A stretch of DNA of 64,000 bases from Sinanaerobacter chloroacetimidivorans (GCF_018128545.1 NZ_JAGSND010000007.1:1-64000); one strand, 5' to 3'. Counted from the first letter of the stretch, positions 35,851 to 44,941 are shown. Notes: generated by a model not told the origin, from the letters alone. Translations and numbers: made by a program.

Positions 35851-35874
35851 AGAAGGTGGTTTCGGCCACCTTCT
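35851..35874 (+). terminator. Hairpin between secreted-protein gene and ABC transporter
   Basis: Perfect 9-bp stem agaaggtgg / ccaccttct with loop tttcgg. It has a weak T run after it, so it may be a partial terminator that lowers expression of the ABC genes relative to the secreted protein. Confidence 0.65.
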
Positions 35875-35895
35875 ATTATCAGGAGGGATACAGTC

Positions 35896-36621
35896 ATGGT
35901 TTTAAAAATAGATAATGTCACCAAGATATATCGGAATGGACGGGGGATCAAAGATGTTTCATTTGAGGTAAATGAAGGTGATATTTATGGACTGCTCGGG
36001 CCGAACGGTTCCGGGAAAACCACTACCATGAAAATTATTACGGGCCTGTCGAGAGCCGACAAGGGCGATGTTCAGATACTCGGAAAGGCTGTGAAAGACG
36101 GCGGAGAAAATTCCATGGAGCAGGTGGGCTGCCTGATCGAAGCCCCTGCTGTTTTTGAATATTTAAGCGCTAGGAGAAATCTTGAAATAGCGGCTGCATA
36201 TTACCCTAATATCAAAGCACCGAGAATAGAAGATATTTTAAAGCAAACCGGGCTGCTCGATTATCAGAACGATAAGGTCAGGGAGTTCTCTTTAGGGATG
36301 AAGCAGAGGCTGGGGCTGGGGCTGGCCTTATTGTCAAACCCGAAGCTGGTCATATTGGATGAACCGGCAAACGGCCTGGACATTGAAGGAATGGTCGACA
36401 TTCGTGAAATAATACTGAAGCAGGCTAAAAATAACGGCATAACATTTCTGATTTCGAGCCATTTGGCGCATGAACTGGAAATGATCTGTAACAAGATCGC
36501 TGTCATGAAAGATGGAAGTCTTCTGGCAACAGCCACGATGGAAGAAGCAATGACACAAGGCGGAAATCTTGAAAACTTCTTTTTGCAAACGATTAGAAGC
36601 GAAAAGGAGGTGGCACAGTGA
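35896..36621 (+). CDS. ABC transporter ATPase (BcrA-like)
   Basis: 241 residues: Walker A GPNGSGKTT at about 36-44, Q-loop within EQVGCLIEAP, signature FSLGMKQRLGLGLALL, Walker B LVILDEPANGLD, and switch His in SSHLAHE. The EAPAVFEYLS block resembles bacitracin/lantibiotic exporters (BcrA, GdmF). It overlaps the permease by four bases. Together with the upstream two-component system this is a common arrangement for peptide-antibiotic sensing and resistance. Confidence 0.92.
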   Translation: MVLKIDNVTKIYRNGRGIKDVSFEVNEGDIYGLLGPNGSGKTTTMKIITGLSRADKGDVQILGKAVKDGGENSMEQVGCLIEAPAVFEYLSARRNLEIAAAYYPNIKAPRIEDILKQTGLLDYQNDKVREFSLGMKQRLGLGLALLSNPKLVILDEPANGLDIEGMVDIREIILKQAKNNGITFLISSHLAHELEMICNKIAVMKDGSLLATATMEEAMTQGGNLENFFLQTIRSEKEVAQ

Positions 36622-37355
36622 ATATGATCTATGCTGGAGTCAGAAACGAGTTTGTAAAACTGCTGTATTTAAAAAAATATAAGGCGTTGCTTGTTCTGCT
36701 CAGTCTTTTCTGCATCGGCACCGGTTTGGCAGGGCATTTAGCGAAGGGTTTCATTGGACTGTCACTTTCGAATACACCGCTTGCCGTTTTACCCGTAATA
36801 ACAGGATTTCTACTTCCGCTTATCATTTCTTTAGCGGCGGCTGATTTGTTTACGGCAGAGCAGGAAAATGGTTCGGTCAAGGCTATAATTACAAGACCTG
36901 TAAGCCGAATCAATATCTATACGTCTAAAATATTGACGATCGTGTTGTACGTTATGCTGGCGCTGTTGTTGTGTCTGATAATTAGTTCTGCTTGGAGCGT
37001 GCTGGTCAACGGCACCAGCTTAATGTCGGTCATAGAAGCGGTCATATCGTATACTGTATCGATCATTCCTATGCTTCCATACGTGCTATTTGCAGTCATG
37101 ATATCGCAGCTGTGCAGGAACAGCTCCAGCACCGTTATGCTCTCGGTATTCGGATATATTGCCATCACAGGTGTGGGTATTTTGATGTCAGGCATTTCAC
37201 CGATTGTCTTTACCTCATATACCGGCTGGTACAAACTGTTTATCGGAGCGGCTATGCCGATCACACACATTTTAAGCGCAACATCGTTACTTGCTGCATA
37301 TACATTGATTTTCTATGCGGCCGGCGCTTGGGCTTTCGAGAAAAAAGAGTATTAA
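36618..37355 (+). CDS. ABC-2 type permease (BcrB-like)
   Basis: A 245-residue permease with six predicted helices, starting RNEFVKLLYLKKYKALLVLL, the usual beginning of BcrB/lantibiotic-immunity permeases. FTAEQENGSVKAIITRPVSR after helix 2 is the typical cytoplasmic coupling loop. The GTG start overlaps the ATPase stop (GTGA). It pairs with the ATPase at 35896. Confidence 0.9.
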   Translation: MNMIYAGVRNEFVKLLYLKKYKALLVLLSLFCIGTGLAGHLAKGFIGLSLSNTPLAVLPVITGFLLPLIISLAAADLFTAEQENGSVKAIITRPVSRINIYTSKILTIVLYVMLALLLCLIISSAWSVLVNGTSLMSVIEAVISYTVSIIPMLPYVLFAVMISQLCRNSSSTVMLSVFGYIAITGVGILMSGISPIVFTSYTGWYKLFIGAAMPITHILSATSLLAAYTLIFYAAGAWAFEKKEY

Positions 37356-37384
37356 AAAGAATTGAAATGAAAGAATAAAATTAT

Positions 37385-38587
37385 ATGAACATAGCGGAAC
37401 AAAACAAATCACAAATTATCCTGAGTAAAGTGCCGGAAGTAACTGTTTTCTTCTGGATCATCAAAGTTTTATGTACGACGGTCGGAGAAACCTTTTCTGA
37501 TTTCATAAATGTAAACCTTGGATTGGGCTTGATCCTTACTACCGTTATTATGGGGATCGCATTTTTCGCGGTATTGTATCTCCAGTTCAGATCGAACAAG
37601 TATGTCCCCGGAACTTACTGGCTCACAGTCGTGCTGATTAGCGTATTCGGAACGCTAGTGACTGATAACCTGACTGACGGTCTCGGTGTGCCTCTTGAGT
37701 ACAGTACAATCGTTTTCAGCGCGTTGCTGGGACTTACGTTCCTCCTTTGGTATTTCAGTGAAAAGACGCTCTCGATTCACTCGATTTTCACAAGAAAAAG
37801 AGAAGCCTTCTATTGGCTGACGATTCTCTTCACCTTCGCCCTCGGGACAGCGGTCGGCGACTTGTATTCCGAAGAGCTCGGTCTTGGGTATCTCCGTACG
37901 GGTATCATCGTTGCCGCTATCATTGGTTTAGTATATCTGGCGCATAAATTCCTGAAGCTAGATTCTGTATTAGCATTCTGGGTTGCATACATTTTTACAC
38001 GGCCGCTTGGAGCATCCCTTGGAGATTATCTGTCACAGTCACCTAAATATGGGGGATTGGGCTTAGGAGCTACCATTACCAGCGTTATCTTCCTTGCGGC
38101 CATACTCGCGATTGTTGTATATCTTGCCGTTACAAAATGTGATACCGTATCAAATGCAGACTCAGCGGTATTGAAGCACACGAAATTGAGCCATAAGGTC
38201 GTATTAGCGCAGACCGTTGCAGTATTGGTTATTTTTCTGTCTGTGGGAGTAGGTGATTATGTATGGTGCAGCAACAGTATTGCGCAGGAAGCTGCCTCGG
38301 CCACATTACAAGGTCAATTGACAGATTTCATTAACATAGAAACTGATATGCTCAACTCAGTTAACTCAAACGACTTTGCATCAGCGAAAACCGGAGCAGA
38401 TGATCTGGAACATGGCTGGGACAATTCAGCGGCGCAATTAAAAAGTATCGATAAAACGACTTGGACGAAAATTGACGGAACCCTTGACGAGGTATTGTTG
38501 GCAGTCCGATCACAAAATCCGGATGCCAGCAAATGCAAATCGGTATTAAATAATTCACTTGTAGTTTTAACTGAAGCAAATAAATAG
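37385..38587 (+). CDS. COG4705-type membrane protein with an extra C-terminal extracytoplasmic domain
   Basis: 400 residues. The first 255 hold eight or more helices arranged as four repeats of a two-helix unit with a recurring VG(E/D)xxSD/LGxPL pattern (VGETFSDF, VTDNLTDGLG, VGDLYSEELGLG, LGASLGDYLS), as in the uncharacterised COG4705 family. After a last helix (about 275-292, VLAQTVAVLVIFLSVGVGDY) there is a helical domain of about 100 residues with DLEHGWDNSAAQL and WTKIDGTLDEVL. The function is unknown; conserved acidic residues in the helices suggest ion or metal transport. It is 30 bases after the permease, so likely in that operon. Confidence 0.75.
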   Translation: MNIAEQNKSQIILSKVPEVTVFFWIIKVLCTTVGETFSDFINVNLGLGLILTTVIMGIAFFAVLYLQFRSNKYVPGTYWLTVVLISVFGTLVTDNLTDGLGVPLEYSTIVFSALLGLTFLLWYFSEKTLSIHSIFTRKREAFYWLTILFTFALGTAVGDLYSEELGLGYLRTGIIVAAIIGLVYLAHKFLKLDSVLAFWVAYIFTRPLGASLGDYLSQSPKYGGLGLGATITSVIFLAAILAIVVYLAVTKCDTVSNADSAVLKHTKLSHKVVLAQTVAVLVIFLSVGVGDYVWCSNSIAQEAASATLQGQLTDFINIETDMLNSVNSNDFASAKTGADDLEHGWDNSAAQLKSIDKTTWTKIDGTLDEVLLAVRSQNPDASKCKSVLNNSLVVLTEANK

Positions 38588-38600
38588 CGGAAAATTTGCC

Positions 38601-38634
38601 AAAGCGCCGGATTTCAAATCTGGTGCTTTTTTTG
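38601..38634 (+). terminator. Rho-independent terminator after the COG4705 gene
   Basis: Stem arms 38601-38614 and 38616-38629 (aaagcgccggattt / aaatctggtgcttt, two G-U pairs), followed by a run of T. It also serves as the end region for the converging small gene at 38614-38811. Confidence 0.8.
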
Positions 38635-38811
38635 GCAGTCGGTCAGATCATCACTATTCAGCTGTGTCTGTAAAACCGCTTTTTCTGTTAAAGCATTCCC
38701 AAGTAACTTAAACATTACTGCCAGCTGATTAATCTCATCTTTATCGTTTGAATAAGCAGCGATCAACATTGCAATTCTGTAAGCGCGATTATTCACTTCA
38801 TCTAGGTTCAT
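38614..38811 (-). CDS. Small helical protein, DUF6774-like
   Basis: 65 residues, predicted as two helices: NNRAYRIAMLIAAYSNDKDE and NQLAVMFKLLGNALTEKAVL. The length and the AxxIA...LGxxFxxLGxAL pattern resemble short Clostridial DUF6774 proteins; function unknown. A clear AGAGGTG ribosome site lies before the ATG on the minus strand. The stop sits inside the terminator shared with the COG4705 gene. Confidence 0.6.
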   Translation of the reverse strand: MNLDEVNNRAYRIAMLIAAYSNDKDEINQLAVMFKLLGNALTEKAVLQTQLNSDDLTDCQKKHQI

Positions 38812-38856
38812 AAGAACACCTCTTTTATGTAATTTCCTAATATAATATGAGATTTA

Positions 38857-39141
38857 ATGAAAATAGTTCCGATATTAAAGGAATGCCATAATTCAGTTAA
38901 ACGTCATATAATACTGTGGGCGGTGGTTAATGTGGATTTGGCAAAGGTAAGTCCTTTTAAGCTTGTAATTATCGGAATGTTGCTAACATTTGTAATTTCT
39001 GATGACAAGGATATCGATGAGTTAAATGTTTACGGAAATTTTATTGTGGCTGTAGGAAGTCTGTTATTGACTGTGGCGGCACACAAAGAATTAATAAAAA
39101 CAAGAGATGAGGAAAAAACAAAAAATATAGTTATCGGCTAG
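38857..39141 (+). CDS. Small membrane protein, unknown
   Basis: 94 residues. A hydrophobic segment FKLVIIGMLLTFVISDD and a second one, NFIVAVGSLLLTVAAH, suggest one or two membrane helices; the order resembles DUF6774-type proteins such as the divergent neighbour. The ribosome site is weak. Coding status is likely but not certain. Confidence 0.45.
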   Translation: MKIVPILKECHNSVKRHIILWAVVNVDLAKVSPFKLVIIGMLLTFVISDDKDIDELNVYGNFIVAVGSLLLTVAAHKELIKTRDEEKTKNIVIG

Positions 39142-39164
39142 AATTTATTTTAAGCTAAGCATAC

Positions 39165-39198
39165 ATAGAGCTCCAGATAATATCGGTGCTCTATTTCT
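39165..39198. terminator. Weak convergent terminator-like hairpin
   Basis: Seven-bp stem atagagc / gctctat (39165-39171, 39188-39194) followed by a short T-rich stretch, between the small membrane protein and the converging phosphatase gene. Confidence 0.45.
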
Positions 39199-39220
39199 GT
39201 GTTCTTTAAAAACTGTTACT

Positions 39221-40483
39221 TTACTGATTCAAAGTTATAGCATCGTTTAACGTGTTATTAACATCATAAGCCTGTATCTTTAAAGTGTTTTTGTTAACAG
39301 TAACCGCAACGAACATCTGTGTGTAAGGCTGTAAATCAACGGCCTGCCAGGAACGCAATTTCCCCGGATAGAACTTCACTCCGCCGGAGTTTGCAGTGAT
39401 ATAGACGGTTCCGTTTCCGGCAGTTGCTTTTGCCTTATTATACATAGGATATGTTCTGACATAATTATGGTCATGACCTTGAAGAACCAGATCAATTCCA
39501 GCTTCATCAAAATATGGTGTCAGAGCATCCCTCACTTCGGCGGAGTCATAAGTCGCGCCATAAGGTCCTCTGTGCAACGCAACGATTTTCCACGGCTTGT
39601 CTGATCTTTGCATATCCGCTTTCAGCCAGTTGCCTTCCTTTTTCAGATTGTCGCTGCTGCATTCGGTATTTAATATGGCAATATGTGCATAGCCATAATC
39701 GAAGGAATATACCGTACCTGCGGGAGCACCGGTACCCATGGCGGCAGGAAGATCGAAGCTGTCAATATAATTTTTCTCATCAGGGTTTGTCCCGTTCCGG
39801 TTAATCGCTTCATGATTACCAACGGCTGGTTCGATCGGAAGATTCATCAATTCGGATTTAACAGCCCCGGTGAAAAGATCCCATTGCGCTATTTCCTCCC
39901 CGTTGTCAACCATATCTCCCGTATGCAGCAAAAACCTTGCATCCGGAAATGCTTTCAGAGCAATGTCCAAAGTATGTTCCCAAACAGCGTAATCCTTGCT
40001 GTTGGCGCCCTGCGTGTCTGTGATTTGCACAAACGTGAACTGATTTGGTTTTTTCTCAGCAGTTTTGAACGTTCCCTGTGTACTGATTAAATCTGTACCG
40101 TTTCCCACCCGGTACACATATACGGTCCCCGGCTTAAGATTTTTCAATGATGCCTTATGAATTGTCCTAGTGCCTGCGCCTTTACTGGATTCGTAGCTTT
40201 TCGCAGTGGAAATCAGGATATTCTCCCCGGTAAAGCTTTTAAATTCGTTTTTTGGACAGTATTCAATAAACCCAGTATTCATTTCCGAAGATGTTTCCCA
40301 GGTGAAATTCCGCTCTGTTTGCGGATCTTCGCCAAAATTATTCACGACACTGATCGATGTGCTTTGCGAAGCTGTTGATATTGGGAATTTTGTGGTGGCG
40401 GGAAGTATATCAATGCTGACAGTCGCAGCAGATATTAAAAGTATTATTAGGAGAAAACCCGTCAATCTTCTCAGCTTTTTCAT
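39221..40483 (-). CDS. Secreted purple-acid-phosphatase-like metallophosphoesterase
   Basis: 420 residues. N-terminal signal or anchor helix (LTGFLLIILLISAATVSIDIL), then a fibronectin-III-like domain typical of purple acid phosphatases (about 45-145, LKPGTVYVYRVGNG), then the catalytic domain with all metal motifs: VQITDTQG, HTGDMVDNG, GNHEAIN, LHRGPYG and LQGHDHNYVRTYP. It should hydrolyse phosphate esters outside the cell. It stands alone, leftward, with AGAGAGG upstream. It is an intact comparison for the dead phosphoesterase domain at 21985-24228. Confidence 0.92.
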   Translation of the reverse strand: MKKLRRLTGFLLIILLISAATVSIDILPATTKFPISTASQSTSISVVNNFGEDPQTERNFTWETSSEMNTGFIEYCPKNEFKSFTGENILISTAKSYESSKGAGTRTIHKASLKNLKPGTVYVYRVGNGTDLISTQGTFKTAEKKPNQFTFVQITDTQGANSKDYAVWEHTLDIALKAFPDARFLLHTGDMVDNGEEIAQWDLFTGAVKSELMNLPIEPAVGNHEAINRNGTNPDEKNYIDSFDLPAAMGTGAPAGTVYSFDYGYAHIAILNTECSSDNLKKEGNWLKADMQRSDKPWKIVALHRGPYGATYDSAEVRDALTPYFDEAGIDLVLQGHDHNYVRTYPMYNKAKATAGNGTVYITANSGGVKFYPGKLRSWQAVDLQPYTQMFVAVTVNKNTLKIQAYDVNNTLNDAITLNQ

Positions 40484-40601
40484 TTTGCCAACCTCTCTAA
40501 ACTTCTAATCTAAAAATGATATACCGAAACCCAATGCTTGTAAATCTTATCGGCGCGACTTTATTTATCTTTTTTATTTATTCCCCGTAATCTGAGAAAA
40601 T

Positions 40602-40645
40602 TTTCAGATTGAGTTTATTGGAATCTCAGATTTCACCTTTATTAT
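40602..40645 (+). promoter_or_regulatory. Response-regulator repeats and promoter of the ABC/NEW3 operon
   Basis: Three units in 11-bp phase: TTTCAGATTGA, GTTTATTGGAA, TCTCAGATTTC (40602-40634). The -10 candidate is TATTAT (40640-40645) with TTGGAA as possible -35. The same pattern occurs before the PepSY gene (47072-47104), so both are likely controlled by the regulator encoded at 44986. Confidence 0.65.
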
Positions 40646-40711
40646 CATTATTGTAAAGAACAGTCAAGGAAAAAGAAATTTAGAATACAAACTTTGAAAT
40701 GAGGTGTGAAA

Positions 40712-41434
40712 ATGCTGGTAACAGAAAACCTAGGGAAAAAATACGATGACTTTACAGCAGTAGAGAACTTATCTTTAGAGGTGAAGGAGGGCTCGATATT
40801 TGGATTCCTCGGACACAACGGGGCAGGAAAGACAACGACGATATCGATGCTCACGACACTGATCCTCCCTACATCGGGAAAAGCATATATCGGCGGCTGC
40901 GATGTAGTTAAGGACAACCTTAAAGTCAGAAATATGCTTGGATATCTTCCTGAGAACGTCTCCTTGTACGGGGATTTGACTGCCGTAGAAAATCTCAGAT
41001 TTTTCGGCAGACTATCAGGGATCAGGGATATCGAGCCAAGAATCGAAGAGATACTGGAACTGCTTGATTTTACAGAGTGGAAAAACAAGAAGATCAAAAC
41101 CTATTCTAAAGGAATGAGGCAGAGGATCGGTATCGCTCAGGCGATCCTGCATAAACCGAAAATCCTTTTCCTGGATGAGCCGACTTCCGGACTTGATCCA
41201 CAGGGAACAAAGGCAATGAGAGATATTCTTTCAAAACTCAATACAGAATGGGGAACCACGATTTTCATGAACACACACCTGCTGTCAGAGGTGACAAAGC
41301 TTTGCACGGATATCGGCATTATAAGCAACGGCAGGCTTCTGGCAGCAGACTCACTGAAGAACATTGAGAAGGAATTCCCGGGTGAGAAATCCCTTGAGGA
41401 AATCTACTTTAAGATAGAGGGGGCGAAAAAATGA
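40712..41434 (+). CDS. ABC transporter ATPase of the NEW3 module
   Basis: 240 residues counted from ATG 40712, which has GAGGTG five bases upstream (the frame also opens at GTG 40706). Walker A GHNGAGKTT, Q-loop in LGYLPENVSLY, signature YSKGMRQRIGIAQAIL, Walker B ILFLDEPTSGLD, H-loop NTHLLSE. Close to NosF/CcmA/GldA-type ATPases that partner with large two-part permeases. It overlaps the first permease by four bases. Confidence 0.93.
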   Translation: MLVTENLGKKYDDFTAVENLSLEVKEGSIFGFLGHNGAGKTTTISMLTTLILPTSGKAYIGGCDVVKDNLKVRNMLGYLPENVSLYGDLTAVENLRFFGRLSGIRDIEPRIEEILELLDFTEWKNKKIKTYSKGMRQRIGIAQAILHKPKILFLDEPTSGLDPQGTKAMRDILSKLNTEWGTTIFMNTHLLSEVTKLCTDIGIISNGRLLAADSLKNIEKEFPGEKSLEEIYFKIEGAKK

Positions 41435-42357
41435 ACGGCGTTCTGACACTGGCAGGCAAGGAAGTGAAAGCAGCTTTCAGAGACAATATATTCCTGATCA
41501 TAACAGGTCTGTTTGTGGCGTTGTCTGTGATTTCGGTATATATCGGATCAAGCACGAAGAATGCAGAAATGCAGGCATATCAGGATATCGTGCAGTTGCT
41601 GAAGTCCCAGGGTGCCGCAAGCTTCCCGGCGCCGCCGGAGATTTTCCCCTTATCCGTATTGAGCAATATCATCAGCTATGTCAGCATGATCGGCGCAGTA
41701 GTAGCGATCTTCCTTGGATTTGAAACCTTCAGCGGCGAAAGAGCCAACGGAATGCTGAAGCTGATCGCGGTCAGACCGGTATTTAGAGACCAAATTGTGA
41801 CTGGGAAGCTTATTGGAGGCGGGGCCGTGATCGGATTACTGCTCGGCATCATTCTGATCTTCAATATCGCCCTGTTTGCCGCAATATCCGGAGTGATCCC
41901 CAATGGCAGCGAGATGGCAAGGCTGCTGGTATTTTTCATCATTGCCTTTACGTATCTGATGCTCTTTTATATTGCAACTGTTTATGTATCGATCAAAACG
42001 AATGACAGCGCATTTGGATTCCTGTTGATGATGATCATATGGATCACGATATCCTTTGTGCTGCCGCAGCTCGCTGACAGCCAGAGAAGCTTTGCTTATG
42101 CGCTCAGCGCGACAGCTCAGACTGTGACACAAGTTCCTTCGGATACCGTAGTATCAAAAACGATCGAATTCTTTTCGCCCGCGGCGCAATTTCAAAACAT
42201 CGGGAAAGATCTGCTTCAGGTCGTGCCGGATACGGCAAATGCAGGGCTCGTGAGTATCCTGCAGAAACAGATCGGTGCGGTCGCTGAGATCCTGGTGCCG
42301 GGGTTGATCCTGCTGCTGTTGTCATTCAAAGCAGCGCAAAAGGAGGAAGTCATATGA
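41431..42357 (+). CDS. ABC-2 permease 1 of the NEW3 module
   Basis: 308 residues, about six helices. It begins GVLTLAGKEVKAAFRDNIFL and has a large extracellular loop between helices 1 and 2 (residues 33-85), with SFPAPPEIFPLSVLSN. FSGERANGMLKLIAVRPVFR is the cytoplasmic coupling element. It is clearly paralogous to the permease at 43182, so the two probably form a heterodimer. ATGA-type overlaps join it to both neighbours. Confidence 0.88.
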   Translation: MNGVLTLAGKEVKAAFRDNIFLIITGLFVALSVISVYIGSSTKNAEMQAYQDIVQLLKSQGAASFPAPPEIFPLSVLSNIISYVSMIGAVVAIFLGFETFSGERANGMLKLIAVRPVFRDQIVTGKLIGGGAVIGLLLGIILIFNIALFAAISGVIPNGSEMARLLVFFIIAFTYLMLFYIATVYVSIKTNDSAFGFLLMMIIWITISFVLPQLADSQRSFAYALSATAQTVTQVPSDTVVSKTIEFFSPAAQFQNIGKDLLQVVPDTANAGLVSILQKQIGAVAEILVPGLILLLLSFKAAQKEEVI

Positions 42358-43175
42358 AAAGATTTAAAAAAATACTTCTGGTTCTAAACATGACAGTCAT
42401 ACTTCTTGCTACGTCGATGTCTTTCGTGTTTGCCGCAGAACCCGGCAATACGACTCTTTCCTCGGGATGTACGCTTTCTCCGGGTAAAACCACATCGGTA
42501 CCGCTTTTCATTCAGAATAATGATTCGGGAACGCATAGCTATAATGTGACGGCCGGGGGAATGACGAATAACTATGAGCTGTATTTTGCCTCCGGAGGAG
42601 CTCCCGCCAAAGCGATAGAGGTCCAGCCGGGAACGAACGCTGAAATTGATTTGAATATCAGTATGAAGGGGACTCCTTCTGCTGATACGGATCAACTCAC
42701 GGTTACAACAATCAGGGATGACGGTAAAGAAAGTTCTGTGAATCTGACCGTCGCGGTCAACAAGGATTACGCACTTTCCATAAGCAATATGCTGAATAAA
42801 ATTGATACGCTCAGCGGCAAATCGACAGAAGTAACTTTTTCAGTAACAAATAACGGTACAAAAGAATTAAGTTCTGTGAAGTTGGAGCCGGAGCTTCCAT
42901 ACAAATGGATCGCCGGGCAGAGTTCAGACACGGGTATCAATTTAAAGCCTGGTGAAACCGGAACGCTGAAGATGAATATCGATGTCCCAAGTTCGCAGAC
43001 TGCAGGTAATTTTACGGCAAAGTTTGCTGCAACGAGCAATGAAACCAAAAGCGATCAGATCAGTATCCCGGTCACGGTCAAAACCAGCTCCAATATCGCA
43101 TATTGGATGATCGGCGCACTGCTTGTGATTGCAGTATTTACTGCAGTTCAGTTTAAAAGACACGGAAGGAGGTAA
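42354..43175 (+). CDS. Membrane-anchored NEW3-domain surface protein
   Basis: 273 residues: signal peptide (about 1-29, cleavage near VFAAE), two immunoglobulin-like domains of the NEW3/alpha-galactosidase-associated type (about 30-135 and 140-240; LSSGCTLSPGKTTSVPLFIQ and LNKIDTLSGKSTEVTF start the folds), and a C-terminal membrane helix (YWMIGALLVIAVFTAVQF) with a short basic tail. Such domains support other proteins at the cell surface. Lying between two permeases in one operon, it is probably an extracytoplasmic partner of the transporter. Confidence 0.85.
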   Translation: MKRFKKILLVLNMTVILLATSMSFVFAAEPGNTTLSSGCTLSPGKTTSVPLFIQNNDSGTHSYNVTAGGMTNNYELYFASGGAPAKAIEVQPGTNAEIDLNISMKGTPSADTDQLTVTTIRDDGKESSVNLTVAVNKDYALSISNMLNKIDTLSGKSTEVTFSVTNNGTKELSSVKLEPELPYKWIAGQSSDTGINLKPGETGTLKMNIDVPSSQTAGNFTAKFAATSNETKSDQISIPVTVKTSSNIAYWMIGALLVIAVFTAVQFKRHGRR

Positions 43176-43181
43176 TGGAAA

Positions 43182-44147
43182 ATGATGATTGAAATCGCAA
43201 AAAAAGAAATCAAGGATATTTTCAGAAACAAGCTTTTCTTAGCTATATTGGTGATGCTGCTCGTCCTGACAATTGTCTCGATCGTGCTCGGCTCCTATCA
43301 GGTAAAAATTTCAGTGGACAATTACAACAACTCGATCAGCTTCCTGAAATCTCTCGGAAAAGCAGAGCTGCCGCCGGCGCCGAATCTGAATCCGATCTCG
43401 GCGTCAAAGGGATTTGTTAACTATATCGGAATGGTAGGCGCGTTGATGGCGATCGTACTGGGCAATACGGCAATTTCAAAAGAACACAGGAATGGAACCT
43501 TAAGACTGATTTTAACAAGAAGCGTTTTCAGGGATACCTTTATGAATGGAAAGCTGCTCGGGAATTTGATCGTTCTGGCAGGGATAACAGTTGTGACCGG
43601 AGCGATAACCTTTGTTTCTTTGGCGGCCATCAGCGGTGTTACACTTTCGTCAAATGATGTTGTCCGGCTTCTGCTGTTCTTCCTGATGTCGTTTCTCTAC
43701 ATGGCCTTTTTCATGGTTTTAAGCATGGGAGTTGCCACAATCTCATCGAAAGGAAGTCGCGCATTGCTTATCACTGTGATCGTATGGCTGGTTCTGTCCT
43801 TCGTATTCCCGCAGATCGGAGACACCATGGATATGGATAACCAGATCCCGGGCGGTTTCTTCAGCTCAATGGGAATGACCAGAGATCAGGAACATCAGGT
43901 GCTCCAGCAATTCAAATTCTATGAAACTGTGAGAAACGGAATTGAGGAAATATCACCGACAAAGCATTATGAACGAATCAGCTTTGCTCTGCTGAATGTC
44001 AAGCCCGGATTTGAGGCAAATACACCGTGGGAAGTAGTCGGGCTGAAGTGGATCGATTTTCTGGGATTGATTATTCCAAGCGTGGGCCTATGGCTGTTAT
44101 CCTATATTGCTTTTTTAAAGCGTGAAAATATATATCAAACAAACTAA
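43182..44147 (+). CDS. ABC-2 permease 2 of the NEW3 module
   Basis: 321 residues, same layout as permease 1: IAKKEIKDIFRNKLFLAILV start, extracellular loop with ELPPAPNLNPISASKGF, and SKEHRNGTLRLILTRSVFRD coupling element. The shared PPAP and VFRD blocks show the two arose by duplication. AAGGAGG precedes the ATG, six bases after the NEW3 gene. Confidence 0.88.
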   Translation: MMIEIAKKEIKDIFRNKLFLAILVMLLVLTIVSIVLGSYQVKISVDNYNNSISFLKSLGKAELPPAPNLNPISASKGFVNYIGMVGALMAIVLGNTAISKEHRNGTLRLILTRSVFRDTFMNGKLLGNLIVLAGITVVTGAITFVSLAAISGVTLSSNDVVRLLLFFLMSFLYMAFFMVLSMGVATISSKGSRALLITVIVWLVLSFVFPQIGDTMDMDNQIPGGFFSSMGMTRDQEHQVLQQFKFYETVRNGIEEISPTKHYERISFALLNVKPGFEANTPWEVVGLKWIDFLGLIIPSVGLWLLSYIAFLKRENIYQTN

Positions 44148-44167
44148 TAAAAATGGAGGAAAACACA

Positions 44168-44875
44168 ATGAAAAATTTAAAAACAAACATAACCGTGAAG
44201 ACCGTGGTAACGGTACTTCTGATCCTATCCGTTATGAGTCTCGGCCTAGTGGGATGCGGTTCCGGCTCAAATCAAACGGCAGATTCCGGATCAAACACAA
44301 ACAGTACCCAGCCTGCAGTGACGAATAATACAGGCGGCGGCTCAACGGATACAGACGGGGACGGCATACCGAACGATGTCGAGAAAACATACGGCACGAA
44401 TCCTTATATCGCAGATACGGATGGTGACGGGGTAAACGATAAGGTTGATAAAGATCCGGTAAATACAGAGAATCTGATCAAGGAAACAAGCACTGCTCCG
44501 CTCGAGGTAACGATCAAGGATGCAAGGGTGGAGGACAACGCCACAGCCGATCATCTCGAAATCACGATGACAAACACAGGCAAGACAGACTTGGCAAACT
44601 TTGATATCTACTATACAATAACGGATAAGGCCAACAATACGCAGGAATCCTATTACCAGACGCTGGGAGGATTAACACTTGCAGCCGGTGAGACAAAGAC
44701 CATTCACTTCGATAACCAGGTGTCGGAAGCGGGGCATTACTACGGAAATATGAACGGCCTTTACGGGACGTCCTCAAATGGATTGACCTTTGACATCCAG
44801 CTTCATGCCGCAGGCTTCAAGCCGATGGGATTCACGGTAGAAAAGTCGAAGGGAACCGCTGAAGTGGCGGATTAA
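44168..44875 (+). CDS. Lipoprotein with thrombospondin type 3 calcium-binding repeats
   Basis: 235 residues counted from ATG 44168, which has GGAGG seven to eight bases upstream; ATG 44153 overlaps that site. The lipobox LVGC places the lipidated Cys at 30. A Ser/Thr/Asn linker follows, then two calcium-binding DxDxDG repeats (DTDGDGIPND, DTDGDGVNDK), and an Ig-like domain of the FxxD/CARDB type (VTIKDARVEDNATADHLEIT). It is the last gene of the ABC/NEW3 operon and probably its surface substrate-binding or sensor part. Calcium dependence is inferred from the repeats. Confidence 0.87.
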   Translation: MKNLKTNITVKTVVTVLLILSVMSLGLVGCGSGSNQTADSGSNTNSTQPAVTNNTGGGSTDTDGDGIPNDVEKTYGTNPYIADTDGDGVNDKVDKDPVNTENLIKETSTAPLEVTIKDARVEDNATADHLEITMTNTGKTDLANFDIYYTITDKANNTQESYYQTLGGLTLAAGETKTIHFDNQVSEAGHYYGNMNGLYGTSSNGLTFDIQLHAAGFKPMGFTVEKSKGTAEVAD

Positions 44876-44941
44876 AACAATTGAATTTTATATCAGCGGG
44901 TATAAGATATAAGTGATTAGATCATTACTGGAGTTGAAACT

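Noticed and set aside
36992..37378. 128-codon His/Tyr-rich + strand frame
   Set aside because: It is a shifted reading of the BcrB-like permease gene, has no ribosome site and no domain.
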